DNA of 50,010 nt from Micromonospora sp. KC723 (GTDB taxonomy: Bacteria > Actinomycetota > Actinomycetes > Mycobacteriales > Micromonosporaceae). Shown here piece after piece: positions 17,118 to 25,941 of this stretch; the stretch's first letter is position 1, and every line of letters begins with the position of its first letter. A program made the position numbers and the translations under genes. The notes beneath the pieces were generated by a model. It was not told the origin of the DNA, did no database searches, and was given only the letters and a program-made list of their open reading frames with translations. Location: the NCBI RefSeq assembly GCF_004348595.1, contig NZ_SMKD01000029.1, forward strand, positions 1 to 50,010, written 5' to 3'.

Positions 17118-19625
17118 ATGGTTGACCGCACCGAACCCGGCCCGACCGCGGCGAGCGTGCAGCGGGCGCTGCGCCGGGCGGCCACCGGGCGCGCGCTGGA
17201 CGTCGAGGAGGCGACCGCGCTGCTGGCGGCCCGAGGGCCCGAGCTGGACGAGTTGCTCCGGATCGCCGGGGAGATCCGTGACGCGGGGCTGCGGGACGCC
17301 GGCCGGCCGGGCGTGGTGACGTACTCGAAGAAGGTCTTCGTCCCGCTCACCCGGCTCTGTCGGGACCGCTGCCACTACTGCACCTTCGCCACCGTGCCGC
17401 ACCGGCTGCCGGCGGCCTTCCTGGAGCAGGAGGAGGTGCTGGCGATCGCCCGCGAGGGTGCGGCGCTGGGCTGCAAGGAAGCCCTGTTCACCCTCGGCGA
17501 CCGGCCGGAGCTGCGCTGGCCGGCAGCCCGGCGCTGGTTGGACGAGCGGGGCTACGACTCCACTCTGGACTATCTGCGTGCCTGCGCGGTAGCGGTGCTG
17601 GAGGAGACCGGACTCCTGCCGCACCTCAACCCGGGTGTGCTCTCCTGGTCGGAGCTGCAACGGCTCAAGCCGGTGGCGCCGAGCATGGGGATGATGCTGG
17701 AGACCACCGCCACCCGACTGTGGTCGGAGCCGGGTGGGCCGCACTTCGGCTCGCCGGACAAGGAGCCCGCCGTCCGGCTGCGGGTGCTGGACGACGCCGG
17801 CCGGGTGGGGGTGCCCTTCACCACCGGCATCCTGATCGGCATCGGCGAGACCGCCGCCGAACGGGTCGACGCGATCTTCGCGATCCGCCGGGCGCACCGG
17901 GAGTACGGCCACCTCCAGGAGGTGATCGTGCAGAACTTCCGCGCGAAGCCGGACACCGCGATGCGGGGCATGCCCGACGCCGAGCTGCACGACCTGGCGG
18001 CGACGGTGGCGGTGGCCCGGGTACTGCTCGGCCCGAAGGCCCGCATCCAGGCCCCGCCGAACCTGATCGACGGGGAGTACGACCTCCTCCTGCGTGCCGG
18101 TATCGACGACTGGGGCGGGGTTTCCCCGCTGACCCCGGACCATGTCAACCCGGAGCGGCCCTGGCCGCACCTCGACGAGTTGGCCCGGCGCACCGAGAAG
18201 TCCGGCTTCACGCTGCGCGAGCGGCTGACGATCTATCCGGAGTACGTCCGGGCCGGCGATCCGTGGCTCGATCCACGCCTGTCACCGCACGTGGGGGCGC
18301 TGGCCGATCCGTCGACCGGGCTCGCCGTGGAGGAGGCCCGGCCGGTGGGTCGTCCGTGGCAGGAGCCGGAGGAGGTCTTCGGCGGCCGGGTCGACCTGCA
18401 CGCCAGCATCGACACCACCGGCCGGACGGGTGACCGGCGGGGCGACTTCGACAGCGTCTACGGCGACTGGTCGGAGGTGGCCGGCAAGGTGAGCGTTCCG
18501 GTGTCCGTCTCGGGTGACCCCGACGTGCGGGCGGGCCTGCGGTTGGCGGCGGACGACCCGGCGGCCCTGCTCGCGTCCGAACACGAGGCGAAGGCACTGG
18601 CGCTCTTCGGCGCGGACGGCCCGGCGCTGGACGAGCTGTGCCGGCTCGCCGACGAGGTGCGGCGGGACACGGTCGGCGACGACGTCACCTACGTGGTCAA
18701 CCGCAACATCAACTTCAGCAACGTCTGCTACGTGGGTTGCCGGTTCTGCGCCTTCGCCCAGCGGGAGCGGGACGCCGACGCGTACCGGCTCTCGGTGGAG
18801 CAGGTCGCCGACCGGGCCGCGGAGGCGTGGGAGGCCGGGGCGAGCGAGGTCTGCCTCCAGGGCGGCATCGACCCGAAGATGCCGGTGACCGGGTACGCCG
18901 ACCTGGTCCGGGCGATCAAGGCGCGGGTGCCGGGGATGCACGTGCACGCGTTCTCCCCGATGGAGATCGTCACCGCCGCCGCGAAGGCCGGCGTGCCGGT
19001 GCGGGAGTGGTTGACCCGGTTGCGGGAGGCGGGGTTGGACACCATCCCCGGCACCGCCGCCGAGATTCTCGACGACGACGTGCGCTGGGTGCTCACCAAG
19101 GGCAAGCTGCCGGCCGCCGCCTGGGTCGAGGTGGTCAGCACGGCCCACGAGCTGGGCATCCGGTCCAGTTCGACGATGATGTACGGCCACGTCGACCACC
19201 CCGGCCAGTGGCTTGGGCACTTGCGGGTGCTGGCCGGGGTGCAGGACCGCACCGGTGGCTTCACCGAGTTCGTGGCCCTGCCGTTCGTACACACCAACGC
19301 GCCGATCTACCTCGCCGGCATCGCCCGGCCGGGCCCGACGTGGCGGGAGAACCGGGTGGTGCACGCGATGGCCCGGCTGCTGCTGCACGGGCGGATCGAC
19401 AACATCCAGTGCTCGTGGGTGAAGCTCGGTGACGCCGGCACGGTCGCGATGCTCCAGGGCGGCTGCAACGACCTGGGCGGCACGTTGATGGAGGAGACGA
19501 TCTCCCGGATGGCCGGTTCCGGCAACGGTTCGGCGCGTACGGAGGAGCAGTTGCGGGCGATCGCGGCTGCCGCGGGCCGGCCGGCACGCAAGCGGACGAC
19601 CGCCTACGGTCATCGAACCGGATAG
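17118..19625 (+). CDS. fbiC: FO synthase, CofG-CofH fusion
   Basis: 835-residue double radical-SAM enzyme making the deazaflavin FO from tyrosine and a ribityl-diaminouracil. The CofG half carries [10 protein letters not shown] (Cys81, 85, 88) and the CofH half [10 protein letters not shown] (Cys537, 541, 544), each a CX3CX2C [4Fe-4S]/SAM cluster site. Both halves are complete, including [20 protein letters not shown] in CofG and [18 protein letters not shown] and SCSW-type substrate residues ([13 protein letters not shown]) in CofH. The length is normal for FbiC. It supplies FO to FbiA and FbiB 1.2 kb away, so all characteristic F420 genes except fbiD are in this window. Confidence 0.96.
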   Translation: MVDRTEPGPTAASVQRALRRAATGRALDVEEATALLAARGPELDELLRIAGEIRDAGLRDAGRPGVVTYSKKVFVPLTRLCRDRCHYCTFATVPHRLPAAFLEQEEVLAIAREGAALGCKEALFTLGDRPELRWPAARRWLDERGYDSTLDYLRACAVAVLEETGLLPHLNPGVLSWSELQRLKPVAPSMGMMLETTATRLWSEPGGPHFGSPDKEPAVRLRVLDDAGRVGVPFTTGILIGIGETAAERVDAIFAIRRAHREYGHLQEVIVQNFRAKPDTAMRGMPDAELHDLAATVAVARVLLGPKARIQAPPNLIDGEYDLLLRAGIDDWGGVSPLTPDHVNPERPWPHLDELARRTEKSGFTLRERLTIYPEYVRAGDPWLDPRLSPHVGALADPSTGLAVEEARPVGRPWQEPEEVFGGRVDLHASIDTTGRTGDRRGDFDSVYGDWSEVAGKVSVPVSVSGDPDVRAGLRLAADDPAALLASEHEAKALALFGADGPALDELCRLADEVRRDTVGDDVTYVVNRNINFSNVCYVGCRFCAFAQRERDADAYRLSVEQVADRAAEAWEAGASEVCLQGGIDPKMPVTGYADLVRAIKARVPGMHVHAFSPMEIVTAAAKAGVPVREWLTRLREAGLDTIPGTAAEILDDDVRWVLTKGKLPAAAWVEVVSTAHELGIRSSSTMMYGHVDHPGQWLGHLRVLAGVQDRTGGFTEFVALPFVHTNAPIYLAGIARPGPTWRENRVVHAMARLLLHGRIDNIQCSWVKLGDAGTVAMLQGGCNDLGGTLMEETISRMAGSGNGSARTEEQLRAIAAAAGRPARKRTTAYGHRTG

Positions 19626-19662
19626 CGTCGAACCTTTCGGACGTGCGAGCCGTACCACTGTG

Positions 19663-19698
19663 CGCCGGCGGCGGTTGAGGCGAGGGCCGCCGCCGGCG
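19663..19698 (+). terminator. GC hairpin between fbiC and DUF4331 cassette
   Basis: A perfect 12-bp stem CGCCGGCGGCGG / CCGCCGCCGGCG (19663-19674, 19687-19698) with a 12-base loop, 38 bases after the fbiC stop and 55 bases before the next ATG. It could end fbiC transcription or sit in the leader of the next gene. Confidence 0.45.
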
Positions 19699-19752
19699 AC
19701 CTCGCGCTCCACCCCGCGTGCGCCCGCCGCGCCGCCGGAGGAAAGGTTCCCC

Positions 19753-20031
19753 ATGACGAGTGAAGTGCGGAAGCGGCGCTGGCCGCGACTGACCCGCCGG
19801 CAGACGTTGACCGCTGCGGCGAGCGCCACCCTGGGTGCCGCCGCGCTCACCGTGACCGGTGTCTCGGCCGCGCAGAACGCCCCGTCGGCGTCGGGAAGGA
19901 AGGACGAGCCGATCGTCGTGCACCTGCGTGACGCGGCGTCCGGGACGATGGATGTCTTCGTCGGCACCTCTCGGTACGAGGTGCGCGACAGGGGGTTGGC
20001 GGACCAACTGCGCCGCGCCGCGAAGCGCTGA
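19753..20031 (+). CDS. Small exported protein with Tat-like signal
   Basis: 92 residues. The ATG follows GGAGGAAAGG with a six-base gap. The N-terminus KRRWPRLTRRQTLTAAASAT has a twin-arginine-like motif (TRRQTLT) before a hydrophobic stretch ending near VSAAQ, so export is likely. The mature part is short (DEPIVVHLRDAASGTMDVFVGTSRYEV...) and matches a class of small proteins found beside DUF4331 genes. Function unknown. The next gene starts 90 bases downstream on the same strand. Confidence 0.75.
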   Translation: MTSEVRKRRWPRLTRRQTLTAAASATLGAAALTVTGVSAAQNAPSASGRKDEPIVVHLRDAASGTMDVFVGTSRYEVRDRGLADQLRRAAKR

Positions 20032-20121
20032 TCATCCTCTTCGTCCTGATCCGACGCCGGCTCCCGGCGTCGGGCTCCCCGCATGCCCCACTCCGCCCTG
20101 ATCCCGTAAAGGTGGTCCGCC

Positions 20122-21519
20122 ATGTCCTCGCACCGCGAAGCACCGGAGATAAGCAAGGACCCGGTCGCCGACAGCTCCGACCTGTACGCCTTCGTCACCC
20201 CTGACCGGCCCGACACGGTGACGCTGATCGCCAACTACGTGCCGTTGCAGTTGCCCTCTGGCGGACCGAACTTCTTCGAGTTCGGCGACGACGTGCGGTA
20301 CGAGATCCACATCGACAACGACGGTGACGGTCACCCCGACGTGACCTACCGTTTCGAGTTCACCACCGAGATCACCAATCCGAACAGCTTCCTCTACAAC
20401 ACCGGGCCGATCGACTCGCTGGACAGCAAGAACTGGAACCGTCGCCAGTTCTACCGGCTGACCCGGGTGGCCGACGGCCGGGAGCACGTGCTGGCGCACA
20501 AGCTGCCGTGCCCGCCGTGCAACGTGGGGCCGCTGTCCACCCCGAAGTACAACGATCTGGTCCGCCAGGCGACGTTCAGCCTGTCCACCGGGGAGAAGGT
20601 CTTCGCCGGGCAGCGCGCGGACGGCTTCTTCGTCGACCTGGGCGCGATCTTCGACCTGGGTACGCTCCGGCCGTTCCAGCAGCTCCACGTGGCCGGGAAG
20701 AAGATCTTCAAGGAGGCGGGCGACCCGGTCAACGCCCTGGACCGGATGAACGTCCACAGCATCGCGGTGCAGGTGCCGCTGGGTCGGGTGCGCCGCAAGG
20801 CGAACCGGTACGGCCGCGACGACCGCGCCTCGATCATCGGGGTGTGGACCACCGCGTCGCGCCAGCAGGTGAGGATCCTCGGCGACAGGGTCGCCAAGGA
20901 CTCGGCGACCGGCCCGTGGACGCAGGTGTCGCGCCTCGGCAACCCGTTGTTCAACGAGGTCATCGTGCCGATGGCGCAGAAGGACCTGTGGAACACGCTG
21001 CCGCCGTCGGAGGACAAGCGCTTCGCCAGGTTCGTCGAGCAGCCGGAGCTGGCCGCCCTGCTGCCGGTGCTCTACCCGGGCGTCTTCCCGAACCTGGACA
21101 GGTTGAACAAGTCGAAGAAGGCGCGGGCCGACCTGGCGGCGATCCTGCTGACCGGCATCCCGTCCGGCCTGATCGACGGCTTCACCAACAACACCGGTGA
21201 CGTGCAGGCCGACATGCTGCGGCTGAACACCGCGATCAGGCCGAGCGCGCGGGCGAACCCGCTCGGTGTGGTCGGTGGTGACCTGGCCGGCTTCCCCAAC
21301 GGCCGGCGGGTGACCGACGACGTGGTGACGGTCTCCCTGCGGGCGATCGCCGGGCTCACCGTGCCGCTGGTGGACAGGAACTTCAAGCCGGACGCCGCGG
21401 CGAGCGCGGTCACCCCCGGCCTGAGCGCGGCCGACGTCACCGCGCCGTTCCTGCGTAGCTTCCCCTTCCTCGGCACGCCGTACGACGGGTTCAACAACCC
21501 GCCGGCGTCGGGTTCCTGA
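20122..21519 (+). CDS. DUF4331 domain protein
   Basis: 465 residues, full-length DUF4331: the N-terminus SSHREAPEISKDPVADSSDL is diagnostic. An aspartate-rich loop IDNDGDGHPDV (residues 64-74) resembles calcium-binding DxDxDG repeats. There is no signal peptide visible, so it is cytosolic or exported by an unusual route. The ATG follows AAAGGTGG. It forms a cassette with the Tat-signal gene before it and the histidine-rich gene 17 bases after it. Biochemical function of the family is not established. Confidence 0.88.
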   Translation: MSSHREAPEISKDPVADSSDLYAFVTPDRPDTVTLIANYVPLQLPSGGPNFFEFGDDVRYEIHIDNDGDGHPDVTYRFEFTTEITNPNSFLYNTGPIDSLDSKNWNRRQFYRLTRVADGREHVLAHKLPCPPCNVGPLSTPKYNDLVRQATFSLSTGEKVFAGQRADGFFVDLGAIFDLGTLRPFQQLHVAGKKIFKEAGDPVNALDRMNVHSIAVQVPLGRVRRKANRYGRDDRASIIGVWTTASRQQVRILGDRVAKDSATGPWTQVSRLGNPLFNEVIVPMAQKDLWNTLPPSEDKRFARFVEQPELAALLPVLYPGVFPNLDRLNKSKKARADLAAILLTGIPSGLIDGFTNNTGDVQADMLRLNTAIRPSARANPLGVVGGDLAGFPNGRRVTDDVVTVSLRAIAGLTVPLVDRNFKPDAAASAVTPGLSAADVTAPFLRSFPFLGTPYDGFNNPPASGS

Positions 21520-21535
21520 GCGGACGGAGCGGCCC

Positions 21536-21883
21536 ATGCACGAGCACCACCACCACCGGTACGGGCCGACGGAGAGCGGCACCGTCATGCTCGACATCGG
21601 CGCGGACACCGGCGCGCTGATCATCTACACCGGACGCGACCAGCACGGCCGGGAGATCGAGATCAGTCGGGCCGACGAGCCCGGCGGGAAGCGGACCCAC
21701 GTCGCGGTGCGCGAGCGGATCGTCCGGGACGGGGTGTTCCACAGTGCCGTCTACCCGGATCTTCCCGCCGGGCGTTATACCGTCTGGTGGGACGACGACA
21801 CGCCCGCCGGGGCGATCTCCGTAACCGGTGGGGCGATCGCCGAGTTCGTCTGGCCGAGCAGCGCTCCACCTGGGCCGCGCTGA
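21536..21883 (+). CDS. Histidine-rich small protein of the DUF4331 cassette
   Basis: 115 residues beginning MHEHHHHRYGPTESG, a possible metal-binding patch, followed by a beta-rich domain (VMLDIGADTGALIIYTGRDQ, AGRYTVWWDDDTPAGAISV). ATG 21536 lies 17 bases after the DUF4331 stop with GGACGGAGCGG as ribosome site, so the two are probably co-transcribed. The strong terminator at 21908 ends this unit. I do not recognise a named family. Confidence 0.78.
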   Translation: MHEHHHHRYGPTESGTVMLDIGADTGALIIYTGRDQHGREIEISRADEPGGKRTHVAVRERIVRDGVFHSAVYPDLPAGRYTVWWDDDTPAGAISVTGGAIAEFVWPSSAPPGPR

Positions 21884-21907
21884 TTGTCGTACCGGGTCGG
21901 AACCGAC

Positions 21908-21946
21908 GCGCCCCGTCCACATCGTGGACGGGGCGCTCTCGGCTTT
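21908..21946 (+). terminator. Intrinsic terminator of DUF4331 cassette
   Basis: A perfect 13-bp stem GCGCCCCGTCCAC / GTGGACGGGGCGC (21908-21920, 21924-21936) with a three-base loop, followed nine bases later by TTTT. It lies 25 bases after the stop at 21883. Confidence 0.75.
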
Positions 21947-22213
21947 TCCGGCCTTGACAGGCGGCTCGCAGCGAACCGCGTTAACCTGTGCCCCACCGAG
22001 ATCCTGATCTTGGTTGGCTGGTCCACCGGAGCCGTCGCCGGCGTGCCCCGGCGACGTCCACGGTGGCGACGCCACGGCAGAAATCTGGGGCAACTCGCCG
22101 GAGAGGGCGTTACTCGTCCGGGGTCTGAATCGATAGGGCAGGTTGCGAGGCCGGGCGACCGAAGTGGCCGTCCGGGGTGGTGTCGGGAGGGCGACTCCAT
22201 TATCAAGTTTGGC

Positions 22214-22243
22214 TTGACGGCGCACGCATTACACGCGTGTAAT
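22214..22243 (+). promoter_or_regulatory. whiB2 promoter overlapped by 16-bp palindrome
   Basis: A -35 TTGACG (22214-22219), an 18-base spacer and a -10 TGTAAT (22238-22243). The perfect palindrome ATTACACGCGTGTAAT (22228-22243) covers the spacer end and the -10. Its half-sites TTACAC / GTGTAA resemble the BldD box (about TNACNC-N-GNGTNA), with a central gap of two bases instead of one. AT-rich sequence in this otherwise GC-rich region marks it as functional. Confidence 0.6.
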
Positions 22244-22357
22244 TTGAATGGGGTTGTTCGCACGGAACGCAACAAATGGGGACCGGACGGACAAGCACGC
22301 CTTTCGCGTGGGGGGTTGCAGCGGCGGTGACGCCGGTGCGCGACAAGGAGGCATCTG

Positions 22358-22615
22358 ATGGACGGCCAGCTCGAGGTGGCCGACCTGCTCGGAAACGCGC
22401 CGGAGTGGCAGGAGCGGGCGCTGTGCTCGCAGACCGACCCGGAGGCGTTCTTTCCTGAGAAGGGCGGCTCGACCCGTGAGGCGAAGCGGATCTGTTCGCG
22501 GTGCGAGGTCAAGACGGAATGTCTCGAATACGCTCTCGGCCACGACGAGCGGTTCGGGATCTGGGGTGGGCTCTCCGAGCGAGAGCGGCGCAAGCTCAAG
22601 CGGCGGGCCGCCTGA
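22358..22615 (+). CDS. whiB2: WhiB2/WhmD-type iron-sulfur regulator
   Basis: 85 residues, complete Wbl protein. The four cluster cysteines are Cys23, Cys46, Cys49 and Cys55 (ALC...ICSRCEVKTEC), followed by the G[I/V]WGG turn (GIWGG, 67-71) and a basic C-terminal DNA-binding tail (RERRKLKRRAA). The EKGGSTREAKRICSRCEVKTEC block and HDERFGIWGGLSERER are characteristic of WhiB of Streptomyces and WhiB2/WhmD of mycobacteria, which act with WhiA in the switch to septation. AAGGAGG lies six bases before the ATG. Its neighbours (zincin-like gene, DUF3499) match the mycobacterial order Rv3260c-Rv3259-Rv3258c. Confidence 0.94.
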   Translation: MDGQLEVADLLGNAPEWQERALCSQTDPEAFFPEKGGSTREAKRICSRCEVKTECLEYALGHDERFGIWGGLSERERRKLKRRAA

Positions 22616-22629
22616 GCTGAGGTCGGGCC

Positions 22630-22676
22630 GGGGCGGTGGGGGCCGCCCGGCTCACGCCCGTGGGGCGCGCCGCCCC
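22630..22676. terminator. Possible shared hairpin between convergent genes
   Basis: Short inverted repeat GGGGCGG / CCGCCCC (22630-22636, 22670-22676) in the 105-base gap between whiB2 and the converging zincin-like gene. The loop is long and there is no T-tract; weak. Confidence 0.25.
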
Positions 22677-22720
22677 GCCGGTGGCAACGGTCGCGGTCGC
22701 GGGGGCGATCCGGCCAGGGG

Positions 22721-23170
22721 TCAGGCCAGTTCGTCCGGGTCGACCCCGAGCAGGTTCGCCACCTGCTCGATGATCACGTCGTGCACGAGGTCGGCGAGGT
22801 CCTCCCGGTCCATCGCCCGGAACTCCAGCGGACGGCGGTAGAGCACGATCCGGGGCGGCACCTCCTGCCGGCCGGGTCGCCCCGGCAGCAGGCGGGCCAA
22901 CGGCACCTCGCCGTCCTCGAGCACATCCGAGTCGTACACGTTCAGATCCGGTGGGACGTCCTCGACGGCGAACTCGACGCCGGCCAACTCCTTGGCGAAG
23001 CGGCGCTCCAGCGTCTCGACGGTGTCGAGCACGAGGTCGTCGAAGACCTCGGCCTTCGTCCGGGCCAGCGGCACGGTCGCCGGGACCAGCCGCCCGCGCA
23101 GCCCGCGGCCGTGCCGGTCGCGGTGGGTGCGCCGGCCGGAGCCGGGGCGGCGGTGTTCCGGGCTTGTCAT
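22721..23170 (-). CDS. Zincin-fold protein lacking HExxH
   Basis: 149 residues of the short bacterial metallopeptidase-like family equivalent in position to Rv3259. The C-terminal helix that normally carries HEIGHHFG reads VHDVIIEQVANLLGVDPDEL here: only the first histidine remains and the second is replaced, so a catalytic zinc site is not expected. PPRIVLYRRPLEF is the conserved edge strand. The N-terminal 35 residues are basic (PEHRRPGSGRRTHRDRHGRG). ATG 23170 has TACCCT seven bases upstream, predicting a leaderless transcript. Confidence 0.82.
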   Translation of the reverse strand: MTSPEHRRPGSGRRTHRDRHGRGLRGRLVPATVPLARTKAEVFDDLVLDTVETLERRFAKELAGVEFAVEDVPPDLNVYDSDVLEDGEVPLARLLPGRPGRQEVPPRIVLYRRPLEFRAMDREDLADLVHDVIIEQVANLLGVDPDELA

Positions 23171-23177
23171 GTGGCAA

Positions 23178-23183
23178 AGGGTA
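23178..23183 (-). promoter_or_regulatory. -10 element for zincin-like gene
   Basis: TACCCT on the minus strand, seven bases upstream of ATG 23170. Confidence 0.5.
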
Positions 23184-23301
23184 GCTGCCGGTTCGGCCTG
23201 GCCTGCGGCAGCGCCACGTCGGTGGCGCGCCGGGTCGAATTGTGATCACGGTGACGGGCGTGTCGCACCGCGAACCGGTGCGCCGAACCCGGTATTGGGG
23301 A

Positions 23302-23307
23302 TACCCT
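23302..23307 (+). promoter_or_regulatory. -10 element for leaderless DUF3499 gene
   Basis: TACCCT ends six bases before GTG 23314. Confidence 0.5.
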
Positions 23308-23313
23308 GCCGCC

Positions 23314-23685
23314 GTGAGGTCACCACGGCGCTGCTCTCGTAACGGCTGCCCCCGGCAAGCGGTCGCCACGCTGACCTATGTCTACAACGAGTCGACAGCC
23401 GTGGTGGGCCCGCTGGCCGCGTTCGCCGAACCCCACACGTACGACCTGTGCGAGCCGCACGCACGGAGCCTGACCGCTCCCCGGGGCTGGGACGTGGTCC
23501 GGCACGAGGGCGAGTTCGAGCCTCCGCCGCCCACCACCGACGACCTGGTCGCCCTGGCCGAGGCGGTCCGTGAGGCGGCCCGTCCCGTCGCCCCCCGTCC
23601 CCCGGAGGACGACAAGGCCGCCCCCCAACAGGGCCCGGCCACCGGCCGTCGAGGCCACCTCCGGGTCATTCCCCCCACCCACTGA
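23314..23685 (+). CDS. DUF3499 family protein, putative zinc-binding
   Basis: 123 residues, corresponding to Rv3258c beside whiB2 in mycobacteria. Conserved core from the very start: RSPRRCSRNGCPRQAVATLT, YNESTAVVGPLA, HTYDLCEPHARSLTAPRGW. Cys7, Cys12, Cys46 and His49 could bind zinc. The C-terminal 50 residues are proline-rich and unconserved. GTG 23314 is chosen because conserved sequence begins there and TACCCT lies six bases before it. Function unknown. Confidence 0.85.
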   Translation: MRSPRRCSRNGCPRQAVATLTYVYNESTAVVGPLAAFAEPHTYDLCEPHARSLTAPRGWDVVRHEGEFEPPPPTTDDLVALAEAVREAARPVAPRPPEDDKAAPQQGPATGRRGHLRVIPPTH

Positions 23686-23778
23686 CCTCGCCTGCGACCT
23701 CGCGCCTTGGCGGCTTTCCCGTCGACCCTGGAGTGGGCGGCCGGAGGGATCGACAACGGCGTGCGGATCATTCGGCGC

Positions 23779-23800
23779 GAAACGCCCTTCGGGGCGTTTC
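23779..23800 (+). terminator. Hairpin with UUCG tetraloop downstream of DUF3499
   Basis: A perfect nine-bp stem GAAACGCCC / GGGCGTTTC closed by a C(TTCG)G tetraloop, 93 bases after the DUF3499 stop. The stable tetraloop suggests an RNA-level role, most simply transcription termination, although no T-tract follows. Confidence 0.45.
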
Positions 23801-23889
23801 CGGGGCCGTTCCGGTGCATCTCGGGGGCACGTCGAACAGGTCCCGCCGCAACACGCCGACACCGGACGGACATCGACACGTGACGTCGC

Positions 23890-23895
23890 TACTGT
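23890..23895 (+). promoter_or_regulatory. Relic -10 element of the decayed regulator
   Basis: TACTGT, about 38 bases before the presumed original start codon of the XRE pseudogene. Confidence 0.3.
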
Positions 23896-23921
23896 GCGCC
23901 GGAGCGTGAGGTCGGCCGGGT

Positions 23922-24589
23922 GGGAGGAACCGAAGGCGAACGAGGCGCTGCGGGTGGCGATGGCGGAGCCGGGGAGACCGCCGCCGTGACCTGCCGTGGT
24001 TCCGCCCCGGGCCGAGCTGGAGCAGGACGCCACCTCGATCCGGTCAGACCAGCCGCTGCTCGTGCAGGGAGTGCTCCAGACCGAGGACTACGCCCGCGCG
24101 CTGCTGCGGAGGGGCGGGCTGCTGTCACCTGACGAGATCGAGCGGGTCGTCGCCGGCCGGATGGAGCGACAGGCCATCTTGGACCGCGAACCCCTGAGGC
24201 GGTTGGTGCTCGTGATCGACGAGGTGGTGCTCTGCCGGATGGTCGGCGACCACGACGTCATGGCCCGGCAGGTGGCCCACGTGGCGACCACCGCCGAACG
24301 GGAGCAGGTGCAGGTGCGGGTCATCCCGCCCGACGCCCCTGGCACCCCGGTCTCGCCGGCCCGCTCGCCCTGGCCCGGCTGCCCGACGGGGCCGAGGTGG
24401 CCTATCTGGACAATCAGCTTCGTGGCGAGCTGGTGACCGAGGCGGCTGACATTGCTCGCCTGCGTCGAGGTGGCCGACAACCTACCCGGCCGGGTGCTGG
24501 TGCGGGACAGCAAGGACCGTGCCGCCGGCACGCTCAGCTTCACCCCGGCGGCCTGGCGCGCGTTCCTGGCTGTGGCGAAGGGCCGCTGA
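23922..24589 (+). pseudogene. Decayed XRE/DUF5753 regulator fused to a DUF397 remnant
   Basis: Several lesions are visible. The fragment ANEALRVAMAEPGRPP (from 23936) looks like the start of an XRE regulator, follows a GGGAGGA site, and has AAG where ATG is expected (23933-23935). It ends in TGA at 23987, and most of the helix-turn-helix is missing. DUF5753 resumes in the same frame (AELEQDATSIRSDQPLLVQG, QTEDYARALL) and continues to about 24337, where a one-base frameshift moves the rest (GLAGPLALARLPDGAEVAYL) to another frame. At about 24455-24465 this joins, in a third register, the C-terminal half of a DUF397 protein (CVEVADNLPGRVLVRDSKDR, ending at 24589). XRE-DUF5753 and DUF397 genes are normally adjacent partners, so an internal deletion fused them. 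Confidence 0.82.
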
Positions 24590-24765
24590 CCAGGCCGTAC
24601 CCTGGCGGTGGGCTGGCCTGTTCCGAGACGTCGTCCAGCAGGGCGTGGCCGACCCCTTCGCCGACGGCGGCGCGGCGTCGTGTCAGGATCGTCGTCCTTG
24701 GCAGATGATCCTCCCGCCGGCGCGTCACCCCCGCCGCCGACGGACGACCCCCCAGGAGTCGTCGC

Positions 24766-25941
24766 ATGCGCGTTTCCCCACAGCCGCTCAGCCGGCGTGG
24801 ACTGTTCACCGGCACGGCCGCCCTGCTCGCCACGGGCGGCGCGCTCACCGGCTGCGGCACCAGGGCGGCGACCCGGACCGAGGCGGACTGCCGCAGCGAG
24901 GACCTCTCTGCCACGCAGCGGACGCTCGCCTTCGCGAACTGGCCGCAGTACCTGGACGTCGACGAGTCCGACGCGGCGAAGCGGCCGACCCTCGACTCGT
25001 TCGTCGCCCGGAGCGGCATCCAGGTCACCTACACGGAGGACATCAACGACAACAACGAGTTCTTCGGCAAGGTACAGAACCAGCTCGCCAGCTGCCGGAG
25101 CATCGACCGGGACATCATCGTCCTCAGCGACTGGATGGCTGCCCGGATGATCCGGCTCGGCTGGATCCAGCAGCTCGACCCGGCGAAGATCCCCAACGTG
25201 ACGGCGAACCTGCTGCCGTCGCTGCGCGACCGCTCCTTCGACCCGGAGAACCGGATCGCCGTCCCGTGGCAGGCGGGCCTCGCCGGCCTCGCCTACAACG
25301 GCGGCGTCACCAGGGAGATCCGTACCGTCGACGAACTGCTCACCCGACCCGACCTCAAGGGCCGGGTGACCGCCCTGAGCGAGATGCGCGACACCATGGG
25401 CCTGCTGTTGCAGTCCAACGGCCACGACCCGGCGAACTTCACCCCCGCCCAGTTCGACGACGCGCTGGCCAAGCTCAAGAGGGCCGTCGACTCCGGCCAG
25501 ATCCGCCGGTTCACCGGCAACGACTACGCGCCCGACCTGGCCAGGGGGGACATCGCCGCGTGCGTGGCCTGGTCCGGTGACGTCATCCAGCTCTCCGGCG
25601 AGGACGAGAAGATCCGGTTCGTCTCGCCCGAGTCGGGCGTACTGCTCTACAGCGACAACATGATGGTGCCGAACAAGGCCGCCCACCGGGGCAACGCCGA
25701 AGCGCTGATCAACTACTACTACGAGCCGGCCGTCGCGGCGCGGCTCGCCGCGTACGTCAACTACATCTGCCCGGTCAGCGGCGCACAGGCCGAGATGGAG
25801 AAGATCGACCCGGCGCTGGCCGCCAACCCGCTGATCTTCCCGGGCGACGACCTGCTGCGGAAGGCCACCGTCTTCATGGCCCTCGACGAGCAGCAGGAGA
25901 GGGCGTACGAGTCCAGGTTCCAGCAGGTCATCGGGGCGTGA
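24766..25941 (+). CDS. potD: Spermidine/putrescine-type ABC substrate-binding lipoprotein
   Basis: 391 residues. The N-terminus has a Tat motif SRRGLFTG (Arg10-Arg11) and a lipobox LTGC (Cys30), so it is a Tat-exported lipoprotein. The mature part is PotD/PotF-like: FANWPQYLDVDE, YTEDINDNNEFFGKVQNQL, DIIVLSDWMAARMIRLGWIQ, IAVPWQAGLAGLAYN, VSPESGVLLYSDNMMVPNKA. It captures a polyamine-like cation outside the cell and hands it to the permease. AGGAG lies seven bases before the ATG. The TGA overlaps the potA GTG by four bases. Substrate by family only; polyamine versus related cation is not resolvable. Confidence 0.9.
   Translation: MRVSPQPLSRRGLFTGTAALLATGGALTGCGTRAATRTEADCRSEDLSATQRTLAFANWPQYLDVDESDAAKRPTLDSFVARSGIQVTYTEDINDNNEFFGKVQNQLASCRSIDRDIIVLSDWMAARMIRLGWIQQLDPAKIPNVTANLLPSLRDRSFDPENRIAVPWQAGLAGLAYNGGVTREIRTVDELLTRPDLKGRVTALSEMRDTMGLLLQSNGHDPANFTPAQFDDALAKLKRAVDSGQIRRFTGNDYAPDLARGDIAACVAWSGDVIQLSGEDEKIRFVSPESGVLLYSDNMMVPNKAAHRGNAEALINYYYEPAVAARLAAYVNYICPVSGAQAEMEKIDPALAANPLIFPGDDLLRKATVFMALDEQQERAYESRFQQVIGA

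Larger units (their letters stand above)
21884..22357. other. Intergenic region upstream of whiB2
   Basis: 474 bases without a supported gene. It contains the terminator at 21908-21946, the whiB2 promoter/operator at 22214-22243 and a leader of roughly 100 bases before whiB2. A TTGACA at 21954-21959 has no well-spaced -10. Long upstream regions are usual for whiB-type developmental genes. Confidence 0.6.
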
